Below, piece by piece: positions 1 to 7,254 of a stretch of 64,000 bases of DNA. A model generated the notes under the pieces. It ran no database searches, was not told the origin of the DNA, and saw only the letters and a program-made list of their open reading frames with translations. A program made the position numbers and the translations under genes. The stretch covers positions 186,001 through 250,000 of the forward strand of contig NZ_JAOTJC010000012.1 in NCBI RefSeq assembly GCF_025628895.1, in the 5' to 3' direction. The stretch is from Alteromonas salexigens. GTDB lineage: Bacteria > Pseudomonadota > Gammaproteobacteria > Enterobacterales > Alteromonadaceae. The first letter of the stretch is position 1. Each line of letters starts with the position of its first letter.

Positions 1-151
1 CTTCAACGCAAAACAGATAATGGTTGATGCGGTCGCGGCTGCCCTCAATGATATTTTTTATGACCATCTCTGTGCCGCCAATACGCATGTCGAAAGTGAC
101 ATGGGCTACGTTGAGCAGGCCCGAGGATCCCGTGCTGCTTTGTTCAGTCAT
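1..151 (-). CDS. GT4-family glycosyltransferase, N-terminus only (cut by the window edge)
   Basis: Fifty codons are visible, starting at the ATG at 151 and running off the left edge. The protein begins MTEQSSTGSSGLLNVAHV and contains the motif RIGGTEMVIKNII, typical of the first beta-alpha unit of GT-B fold GT4 glycosyltransferases, where a glycine-rich turn sits near the donor site. Its start overlaps the stop of the asparagine-synthase-like gene by 8 bases, so it is the next gene of the same operon. In XrtA/PEP-CTERM loci a GT4 sugar transferase often occupies this place, and I infer the same role; the acceptor and donor sugars cannot be read. Confidence 0.75.
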   Translation of the reverse strand, partial: MTEQSSTGSSGLLNVAHVTFDMRIGGTEMVIKNIIEGSRDRINHYLFCVE

Positions 152-2030
152 CACTACAGTACCGCTCATGCCATAACTGAAAGATAAGCATGCTCCAAAG
201 GATCGCGCCATGGTTATGGCTAGACGCCTGATGCTGCTTCCAAAGCCTTTCAATTGCATTGACTCTAAATACCGAGTGCAGCCCCTTATTGGGTGCCAAC
301 AGGCAACGTTCAGCAAGCGGCTTTAATTCGCCACGGAACCAGGCGTCCAGTGGCACAGAAAAGCCCATCTTTTTGCGATGCAACAGGGAGTCAGGGATGA
401 AAGGTTCGAAGACCCGTTTGAGTAAGTATTTCTTGGTGCCTTGCTTGTATTTTTGCTCACCGGGCAACGAGGCGGCAAACTCTGCGACCTGGTAATCAAG
501 CAGGGGGGCCCGGACTTCCAGGGAGTTAGCCATGCTCATCCGATCTACTTTCACCAAAATGCCGCCACACAGATAAGTGTTGATGTCGGTGTACAAAATT
601 TTACTCAGGTGGTCTTCGCCGTCACATTCGTTGTAGAACCGTAACGTATTTTCGCTGGGGTGATAGCTCCCCAGTTTCCCTTGTAACTCTGGTGTCACCA
701 GGCTTTGCCACTCTTCGTCGGTCATCTGACTATTGGTAATATAGAAGCCCATGCCCGGTGTCTGGCTCAGACTGGTGAGCAACGATTTTGCTTTTTTCCC
801 TAATGTTCCTGGCAACTTACCAGCAATACCGGCAAGTTTAGGGAACAGTTTCTCGCGCAGCGCCAGCGGAAAGCGTGCACGAAGTTTATTTTCGATATCG
901 TCAGTGGTGTATTTTTCGTACCCCGCAAACATCTCGTCGCCACCATCACCCGCTACCGCAACCGTAACGGCTTTACGGGCCAGCTCAGAAACGAAGTAAG
1001 TGGGCACTAATGACGGGTCAGCGAATGGCTCATCGAAATAGCCAACGATTTGTTCCAGCCGCTCAGCTACGTTCTGGTGAACAGTAAACTCATGGTGTTC
1101 TGTTTTATACAGCTGTGCAATTTCACGCGCAAATTCAGATTCGTTAAAAGCTTCGTCATCAAACCCTATGGTGCAGGTCTTGACGGGTTTGTCACTGGCC
1201 TGCGACATCATTGCCACGACGCCGGAACTGTCCACACCACCGCTCAAAAAGGCGCCCAGAGGGACATCACTGATCATGCGCTTGCTGGTAACATCTTCGA
1301 GAAGCGATTTCAGGTCAGCAGTATTCTGCTCTTCGCTTTGTTGTCGTACATTTGCAAAGCTAAGCGACCAGTAGCGCTGAACGTGGATCCCGTCGGCGTT
1401 GATCGTCATATAATGCGCTGGTGGCAGTTTTCTGATGCGCGCAAATATTGACTTAGGGTCAGGCACATACTGATAAGCAAAATAATCGTGAATGGCCTCG
1501 TGATCCAGAGTCTTATCGATATCTTCCAACGCCAAAATGGCTTTAATCTCAGAAGCAAAGGCGAACCGGTTTTCTGTTTGGTAATAATACAGCGGCTTTT
1601 TACCCAGACGGTCGCGGGCGATAAACAGCGAATGGGTATGGGTATCCCATAATGCGAACGCAAACATACCGTTTAGCATGGATAAGCATTGCTCACCATG
1701 CTCGGCAAACAGCTTGAGGATAACTTCAGTGTCGGTATGACTGCGGAAAGTATGTCCGGCCTTTTCGAGTTCTGCCCGAAGTTCCAGAAAGTTATATATT
1801 TCTCCGTTGAACACAATTACATAGCGTTCGTCATCGGAAAACATGGGTTGATTACCCGCTTCAGACAAGTCAAGAATACTCAGCCTGCGGTGACACAACC
1901 CTACCTGGTCATCCAGGTAAACTCCTCCGGCATCCGGGCCACGATGAAAGATCGCCTGGCCCATGGCGTGCAATGCAGACTCATCCCCTTCGGGATGATG
2001 AAAGCGGGTATATCCAGCTATTCCGCACAT
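144..2030 (-). CDS. Asparagine-synthase-like amidotransferase, XrtA/PEP-CTERM type
   Basis: A 628-residue class II glutamine amidotransferase fused to an asparagine-synthase domain. Cys2 (MCGIAGY) is the glutaminase nucleophile; RGPDAGG and FNGEIYN are substrate-pocket motifs; the ATP-pyrophosphatase motif SGGVDSS is at residues 263-269. Length and setting match the amidotransferases seen with exosortase-A exopolysaccharide operons, which are thought to amidate sugar carboxylates or other polymer parts rather than make free asparagine. A strong ribosome site (GAGGAGG) precedes the start, which overlaps the end of the upstream sulfotransferase by 13 bases. True asparagine synthetase AsnB remains an alternative; the operon context argues against it. 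Confidence 0.9.
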   Translation of the reverse strand: MCGIAGYTRFHHPEGDESALHAMGQAIFHRGPDAGGVYLDDQVGLCHRRLSILDLSEAGNQPMFSDDERYVIVFNGEIYNFLELRAELEKAGHTFRSHTDTEVILKLFAEHGEQCLSMLNGMFAFALWDTHTHSLFIARDRLGKKPLYYYQTENRFAFASEIKAILALEDIDKTLDHEAIHDYFAYQYVPDPKSIFARIRKLPPAHYMTINADGIHVQRYWSLSFANVRQQSEEQNTADLKSLLEDVTSKRMISDVPLGAFLSGGVDSSGVVAMMSQASDKPVKTCTIGFDDEAFNESEFAREIAQLYKTEHHEFTVHQNVAERLEQIVGYFDEPFADPSLVPTYFVSELARKAVTVAVAGDGGDEMFAGYEKYTTDDIENKLRARFPLALREKLFPKLAGIAGKLPGTLGKKAKSLLTSLSQTPGMGFYITNSQMTDEEWQSLVTPELQGKLGSYHPSENTLRFYNECDGEDHLSKILYTDINTYLCGGILVKVDRMSMANSLEVRAPLLDYQVAEFAASLPGEQKYKQGTKKYLLKRVFEPFIPDSLLHRKKMGFSVPLDAWFRGELKPLAERCLLAPNKGLHSVFRVNAIERLWKQHQASSHNHGAILWSMLIFQLWHERYCSDD

Positions 2031-3007
2031 GTGAAAACCTCCTCAAGACGCGCCCAGGTCTGATCGGTAATCGCGGAGATACGGGTAATGTTTTCTTCGC
2101 TGAGACTTTCTTTCCACGACTCAAAGTTAAAGTCTTTACCCCGGTAGACGCTGTAAAAGGAATCGGACGCATCCCGTTTTAGTAATGATTTTTCGTTAGC
2201 GTCCTGTTCATCACCTATGAATGACAGAGTATTGGGCGATAACGACAAACCCAGAATATTGAATAGTTTTTCGGTGCTCGCCCGTTTATGGCGTTGGCAG
2301 TGTTCGTAGTTAAATACGTGCCCGTTTAGCTTTGGCAACAGCTGCAACATGGTTTCGTGGTAATCGCGCCAGCGGTAGCTCAGGAAATCAACGTCGTCAA
2401 ACTGTTGATAGCTGGCCTTAACTTCCTCATACAATTCAGGGTTTCGCTCTTTAAGGCCCGCGGCCCACTCTTCAATTTGCTGCGGAGGAGCAGACTGCAT
2501 GACCCCTTTTTTAATCCCGGTTAAGTGTGAGGCGATACTGCCGTGGGGGCGTCGCACTAAAAACACCGTGCTATGCGCGTTCAGACCGGTTAAAAAATGA
2601 GTGAACTGATTGAGGGTACGGGTTTCTTTCACCAGGTACCGCGCATCATCTGAGTGGGTGGTGAAGGCTTTTTCGTACAGACTTTCAAGCAATGGCAGGG
2701 TTTTGGTGCCCAGCCAGGCATAATGATGCAGATTCGGGTACCGCAGAAGGCCGAATTTTTTGGCGAAAAAGGGCGGTTTGTCTGTATCAATATGGGCAGC
2801 GCTGATCCAGGCCTGCACTTCCTCTTGCTCGATGTCGCTGAGTTCGGTGCCGCTGCGCAGTTTCTGAAACGTTTCATCGTTAAGGTGAGTATAGTGTCTG
2901 CCGATTAATTCGTGACGATACAACACCTGTTCATGTGTATTGATGAGATTGGCAAACCACGTTGTCCCTGAACGGGGAAACCCCGCGAGCATGATCAGTT
3001 TAGCCAA
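2018..3007 (-). CDS. Sulfotransferase family protein
   Basis: About 329 residues of a PAPS-dependent sulfotransferase fold. The first strand and 5'-phosphosulfate loop read AGFPRSGTTWFANLI immediately after the start, and a likely 3'-phosphate-binding stretch is VFLVRRPHGSIASHL. I chose the TTG at 3007 because AAAGGAG lies 6 bases upstream and this places the loop close to the N-terminus, as is usual; an ATG at 3043 with no nearby ribosome site is the alternative. It lies between the FemAB-like and amidotransferase genes of the exopolysaccharide operon. It may sulfate the polymer, but such proteins in these loci are not always proven sulfotransferases. Confidence 0.8.
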   Translation of the reverse strand: MAKLIMLAGFPRSGTTWFANLINTHEQVLYRHELIGRHYTHLNDETFQKLRSGTELSDIEQEEVQAWISAAHIDTDKPPFFAKKFGLLRYPNLHHYAWLGTKTLPLLESLYEKAFTTHSDDARYLVKETRTLNQFTHFLTGLNAHSTVFLVRRPHGSIASHLTGIKKGVMQSAPPQQIEEWAAGLKERNPELYEEVKASYQQFDDVDFLSYRWRDYHETMLQLLPKLNGHVFNYEHCQRHKRASTEKLFNILGLSLSPNTLSFIGDEQDANEKSLLKRDASDSFYSVYRGKDFNFESWKESLSEENITRISAITDQTWARLEEVFTCAE

Positions 3008-3078
3008 GGTGTACTCCTTTGCCGCGCGTTGAGTAAGCGACATGAGAAAAAGCGAACCACATTCACAGTCTCCTTGTG

Positions 3079-4146
3079 TTACAAACTTATGTAAGGGCGA
3101 ATGGTCGCACCGGCTTTGATAGTAAACGCGAGCGGAAGCTTGCGCCAAATGTTTTCAACCAGCTCACGGGTTGTACTGTTGCCCGCGACCGCACTCGTTA
3201 CCGGTTGCAGGGTGAAGTCTTCATTCGTATGTTGCCAGTTTAATGCTACTGGTGACGCGCCCCATTGTTTTTTAAATCGGTAGGTGCCTTCGTTATAGGT
3301 AGACCTACCGAAGTCGAACTGGCGGATACCGTTATCAGCGCAATGTGCCAGTAATGACCAGTACAGTAACATGTTCGGCGCCAGGCGGTTATACCGTTGA
3401 TTGGTGGATGCCCAGGGAATACATGCAGTTTCGCCGCTTTTCAGTATAAGTCCGGCGCCAATCGGTAGCTGGTCTTTGTAAGTCACGCTGATTACCGCGC
3501 TGGTGCCATAATACTCGACGATACGTTCAAACCACCTTTTAGCATGAACTGGCGAGCCTAAGTCGCGCATATTGATAGAGTAAACAGAGTAAAAATGCTC
3601 TAAAAGCTCTGCAGATCGCCCGGTCTCAACCCGTAAGCCATTTTTTTCAGCCTTTCTAATCTGACTGCGCAGTTTTGACTTAAAGGAGGCGAGCAGGCTT
3701 TCACTGTCTTCGGCAAGAGCAAGCAGCATGCGTACCTTTTTGCCTTCCAGCGAGGCCGTATCGTGCTCGTAAGCGTGAGCGCTTTTGCGGATTTCCCAGC
3801 TCCGTTTCGTCACTTTTGCCAGCTGCAGCAGGTATGTTTCCATCGCACCCAGCAGTTGAGCATTATCAGCGAGCCCATAGCCCACGTCACAATATGGCAG
3901 GGCGCAATACTTACTTTTACCCAACGGCATGTTCATCTTAATACAGGGAAACACCCCCATTATGGTGCCCGCGGAGGGCTCGACCACAACGATAGAAGCA
4001 TCATCATGCTCATAAGCGCTGACCACGGCATTCAGCCAGCCGCTACGGTGGTAGGGAGTGGCTTCAGCATGTTTGTCGACATAGGTGTCCCACTGAGCAT
4101 CGTCAATTTGGCGACGTGGCACAATTTTCAGGTTATCCGGTAACAT
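3079..4146 (-). CDS. FemAB-like GNAT-fold protein, XrtA/PEP-CTERM associated
   Basis: About 355 residues with the double-GNAT layout of the FemAB-like proteins found with exosortase A systems. Visible features are the TPYHRSGWLNAV segment near the N-terminus, the basic LRSQIRKAEKNGL helix in the middle, and the C-terminal FDFGRSTYNEGTYRFKKQW block typical of peptidoglycan-bridge and BioF2-like acyltransferases. The ATG at 4146 is preferred over one at 4179 because GAGG lies 8 bases upstream; it overlaps the deacetylase stop by 14 bases. The role is probably aminoacyl or acyl transfer onto the polymer or its lipid carrier; the substrate is unknown. Confidence 0.82.
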   Translation of the reverse strand: MLPDNLKIVPRRQIDDAQWDTYVDKHAEATPYHRSGWLNAVVSAYEHDDASIVVVEPSAGTIMGVFPCIKMNMPLGKSKYCALPYCDVGYGLADNAQLLGAMETYLLQLAKVTKRSWEIRKSAHAYEHDTASLEGKKVRMLLALAEDSESLLASFKSKLRSQIRKAEKNGLRVETGRSAELLEHFYSVYSINMRDLGSPVHAKRWFERIVEYYGTSAVISVTYKDQLPIGAGLILKSGETACIPWASTNQRYNRLAPNMLLYWSLLAHCADNGIRQFDFGRSTYNEGTYRFKKQWGASPVALNWQHTNEDFTLQPVTSAVAGNSTTRELVENIWRKLPLAFTIKAGATIRPYISL

Positions 4147-5164
4147 GAACAGACCTCGGTTGAAACAGTGGGTTGGCATCTGGCTGCCGCTGAGACAAGA
4201 TCTCAGCAGCTTCAGTGATAGTGCAAAATTTTATGTTTGCACGGGTTTGCAGATATTGCAGCGAATCACTCATGCGGTTACAAATTTTGGTAAATGCGTG
4301 GCGCTCAGGAAGCAGTCCGGTCGCCCCATCTATCAGACTGGAACTATGCAGATACATATGGATACAGGGCGCCTGGTTGGCAAGTACAGAATCGATAAGG
4401 CGATTCATATCTTTACTGGATGAAAGCTCCGGGCTCAGATAAATTTTGCGCAACAGTCTGGTGTGCCAGAGGACGCCAACCGCTTTAAGCCTGGCGAGCA
4501 TTGAGCGGGACATATGGCTGTGCACCTTCTCTGCGAAACGGGCATTTTTCAGATTAAACCCTGCCGTGACAGGAAGCTCCATAATATCCCGCTGCTCGCC
4601 CGTGGCCAGGGGATCAGATAAGGATGGCCAGTACGGCGTGGTGGGAGCGCCTGCACAAGAAAAATAGTCATTTTCATAAAACGGATAAACACTTGAGTCG
4701 ACCCGGAACCCTCTGCTTCTGAGCAGCGCCAATACATTGCCATTCATTCCCCAACGGCCACTTCGGAAGGACCTGGGATGCACACCTACCGCGTTCTCCA
4801 GTACGTCCATCAGGCTATCCAGTTTCGCCTCAGTCTGATGAAGAGGCAAGTTGACCACATGTGAGGATGCATCCGTTGTTTCGCCAAATAAAGGCGGGTT
4901 ACACCACGGATGCAGATGGGCGCCAATCTCTGCATGACGTGAACGGGCAATATCAGTTATTACCTCTTGAGCTCCAGGTGCGTTGGCCACCGCATAATCC
5001 ACAAAATAGGTTGGACGGATGCCCAGTTTGGCGCAATGTGCCTGAAACGCCGGTAGTTTCTGAATATTATCCAGCGAGTAATCGGTAGACGGAAACTGAC
5101 TACTCCAGTCCCACTCCTCTTCTGTGTCGATACTGAGTATAAAGAGTACTTCGGGTTTGCTCAT
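4133..5164 (-). CDS. Polysaccharide deacetylase family protein
   Basis: About 343 residues of a carbohydrate-esterase-4-like NodB fold. The metal and base region is FILSIDTEEEWDW near the N-terminus, followed by AEIGAHLHPW as the likely histidine ligand motif and SFRSGRWGMNG as a third conserved block. The start at 5164 leaves one base after the stop of the upstream glycosyltransferase (TGA-T-ATG), indicating translational coupling. It probably removes acetyl groups from the exopolysaccharide. It does not carry the usual start motif of the best-known XrtA deacetylase family, so it may be a separate subfamily. Confidence 0.82.
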   Translation of the reverse strand: MSKPEVLFILSIDTEEEWDWSSQFPSTDYSLDNIQKLPAFQAHCAKLGIRPTYFVDYAVANAPGAQEVITDIARSRHAEIGAHLHPWCNPPLFGETTDASSHVVNLPLHQTEAKLDSLMDVLENAVGVHPRSFRSGRWGMNGNVLALLRSRGFRVDSSVYPFYENDYFSCAGAPTTPYWPSLSDPLATGEQRDIMELPVTAGFNLKNARFAEKVHSHMSRSMLARLKAVGVLWHTRLLRKIYLSPELSSSKDMNRLIDSVLANQAPCIHMYLHSSSLIDGATGLLPERHAFTKICNRMSDSLQYLQTRANIKFCTITEAAEILSQRQPDANPLFQPRSVHVTG

Positions 5165-5165
5165 A

Positions 5166-6269
5166 TCAGCGGGCACCCAGTAGCCTGTCAAACAGCGTCA
5201 TGTACTCACCGGCCATACGCTTGGCGGAAAAATGGGTTTCTACAAACTCGCGCGCATTTCGTCCGAGCCTTTTTGCCTGTTCATCGTCATTAAGTAATGT
5301 TTCCCAGCAGGACAACAGCGCATCCTTGTCTTTTAGCGGCGCCAGCAAACCTGTTTCCTGATGCTGAATGAGCTGATCGATGCCGGGAATATCATAGGCT
5401 GCCACTGGGGTCTCCATTGCACAGGCTTCCATCAGACAGCGGGGGATCCCTTCCAGTGTGGAAGACATCACGAAAAGATCGAAGTCTCGCAGGAGTTGCA
5501 ATCTATCATCTCTGAAGCCGAGGAACTCTATAGCAGTAGAGCTGTTGAGTGAGCGTGCGTATCGCTCAAGTTCCGGACGGGAATCGCCGTCACCCACAAA
5601 AACCAGTTCAACATCCTGGCGCTTGTGGTAAAGGGTATCGAAACAGTCGAGAATATCTTCAATGTTTTTTCGGCTAATCATCTGGCCGACAAAGCCAATA
5701 CGTTTGCGCGGGAAGGGCGAAGTTTCCGGCTTGGTCAGGCGCACAGCTTCTACCTCTGACAGGTCGACGCCATTCTGGATGTACTCGATTTTTTCATCCG
5801 CCACCCGAAACCCTTTAACGTCTTCCAATAACTGGCGTGATAAAGGTACCACAGCGTCAGCGTAGCGCATCACCTGGCAACCGGCCCAAATGAACGTACG
5901 TAACTTTAAGTCCCTGGCATTTTCAAAACCGTGGGGGGTAACCACACAGGGAATGCCAGCTTTTCTTGCCGCAAGAACCCCAATGATATCTGATTTATAA
6001 CCGTGGGTATGGATCAGGTCTACACCTTGCTCTTTAATGAGCTTAGCCAGGGAGGAAATAACACCCATATCAAATTTGTTTCGCATTGGCAGGGCATGGG
6101 TGGGGCCGATAGATTTGAACTCTTCCACCAACTTAAGGTTTTCGGTGCCTGGTTCCAGGGTGACGACCAGTTCACTGTCAACGTGATCCGGGAGGTGTTT
6201 AGCCAGCGCCAAAATCCACCTTTCCGCGCCATAAAAACCGGTAGAACATATAAACTGTAATACTTTCAT
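5166..6269 (-). CDS. GT4-family glycosyltransferase
   Basis: About 367 residues with a GT-B fold. The N-terminus MKVLQFICSTGFYGAERW carries the donor-loop glycine and GAER motif; the C-terminal half has RIGFVGQMISRKN and the E-x7-E element in STLEGIPRCLMEACAMETP that binds the nucleotide sugar in GT4 enzymes. The ATG at 6269 fits the family start; an upstream ATG at 6311 would overlap the GT2 gene. It follows the GT2 stop by four bases. Probably a cytoplasmic enzyme adding one sugar to the lipid-linked repeat unit of the exopolysaccharide. Confidence 0.9.
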   Translation of the reverse strand: MKVLQFICSTGFYGAERWILALAKHLPDHVDSELVVTLEPGTENLKLVEEFKSIGPTHALPMRNKFDMGVISSLAKLIKEQGVDLIHTHGYKSDIIGVLAARKAGIPCVVTPHGFENARDLKLRTFIWAGCQVMRYADAVVPLSRQLLEDVKGFRVADEKIEYIQNGVDLSEVEAVRLTKPETSPFPRKRIGFVGQMISRKNIEDILDCFDTLYHKRQDVELVFVGDGDSRPELERYARSLNSSTAIEFLGFRDDRLQLLRDFDLFVMSSTLEGIPRCLMEACAMETPVAAYDIPGIDQLIQHQETGLLAPLKDKDALLSCWETLLNDDEQAKRLGRNAREFVETHFSAKRMAGEYMTLFDRLLGAR

Positions 6270-6273
6270 AATG

Positions 6274-7254
6274 CTATTTGTGTGAGTCCGTTGTGACGTG
6301 GCTGAAAACACCTTTCAGGGTGCCAATGGTTCTTGCAGGAAAATACAATATATAGAAAAGCAGACAGGAGAAAGTGCTGACTTTTTCGTTAGGTATAGAT
6401 TTGACCCTGGCCGTGTACGCAATACACGGTACCAACCCCAGTATCAGGAATACAGCCGCGGCTGGCTGCATCCCAAGAATCAGTAATGCAAGCGCTAAGA
6501 TAAAAGAGCCGCTAACTGCCAGAGGAACTATAAAACTGGGCAGCTCCCGTAGCGGAACCTTGCGGCCGGATAGTGACGCAAGGTTCGACTGTCCGCGCCA
6601 GATTTCTTTTTTGAACATCGGAAGAAACGCTTTGTCTTCACCAAGGTGAACATATTCCGTAGCGGACGTATAAAATAATTTGCCGAGTTCATTCACCTTG
6701 TCGGTAAAGTAATAATCTTCACAGGTCATCAGATGCTCAGGGAACTGGCCAGCCTCTAAAAAAGTGGCTTTGCTCAGAAACAGATTGCGCCCCGGCAAGA
6801 AGTGGACGAAAGCGTCCACTTCTGCATTCGACAGTGCGGTGCGTATGCGCTCAAGTGGCGGTGCGTCATCGCTATTGCGCTGTCTGGCGCTCACCAGAAC
6901 GGTGTGCGCCTGTTGCTGCAACGTTTGATGCATAGTTTCAAGCCAGTCAGGCGCAAGTCGCACGTCGGCATCGAGAAAGGCTAAGAACTCTCCCCCCGCA
7001 TGGTTCGCGCCAAGGTTCCTGGAGTGCGAAATGGTTTTACCTTCTTCATTAAACAGCACTGTTAGCGGCATCCGCGATTTAAATGCTTCCAGTTCCTCGG
7101 AGGCGGCAGAGTTTTGACTCACCACTATGACCTCATAAGTGAGTGTTTCACAACGCTGGGCCGCAATGCTGTCCAGCGTCTCGATGAGCATCGCCTCCCG
7201 GCCTTTGTGCGGAATAATAAAACTGGCAGTATACGTGGGGCGCTTGTCTTCCAT
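6274..7254 (-). CDS. GT2-family glycosyltransferase with C-terminal membrane segments
   Basis: A 326-residue inverting GT-A enzyme. ASFIIPHKGRE opens the Rossmann part, FLDADVRLAPDW holds the metal-binding DxD, and CEDYYFTDKV is the likely acceptor/base region. Two or three hydrophobic segments at about residues 240-300 tether it to the membrane. The start ATG shares one base with the stop of the upstream RIFT-barrel gene (TGATG), so it is translationally coupled. It probably extends the exopolysaccharide repeat at the inner membrane. Confidence 0.9.
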   Translation of the reverse strand: MEDKRPTYTASFIIPHKGREAMLIETLDSIAAQRCETLTYEVIVVSQNSAASEELEAFKSRMPLTVLFNEEGKTISHSRNLGANHAGGEFLAFLDADVRLAPDWLETMHQTLQQQAHTVLVSARQRNSDDAPPLERIRTALSNAEVDAFVHFLPGRNLFLSKATFLEAGQFPEHLMTCEDYYFTDKVNELGKLFYTSATEYVHLGEDKAFLPMFKKEIWRGQSNLASLSGRKVPLRELPSFIVPLAVSGSFILALALLILGMQPAAAVFLILGLVPCIAYTARVKSIPNEKVSTFSCLLFYILYFPARTIGTLKGVFSHVTTDSHK

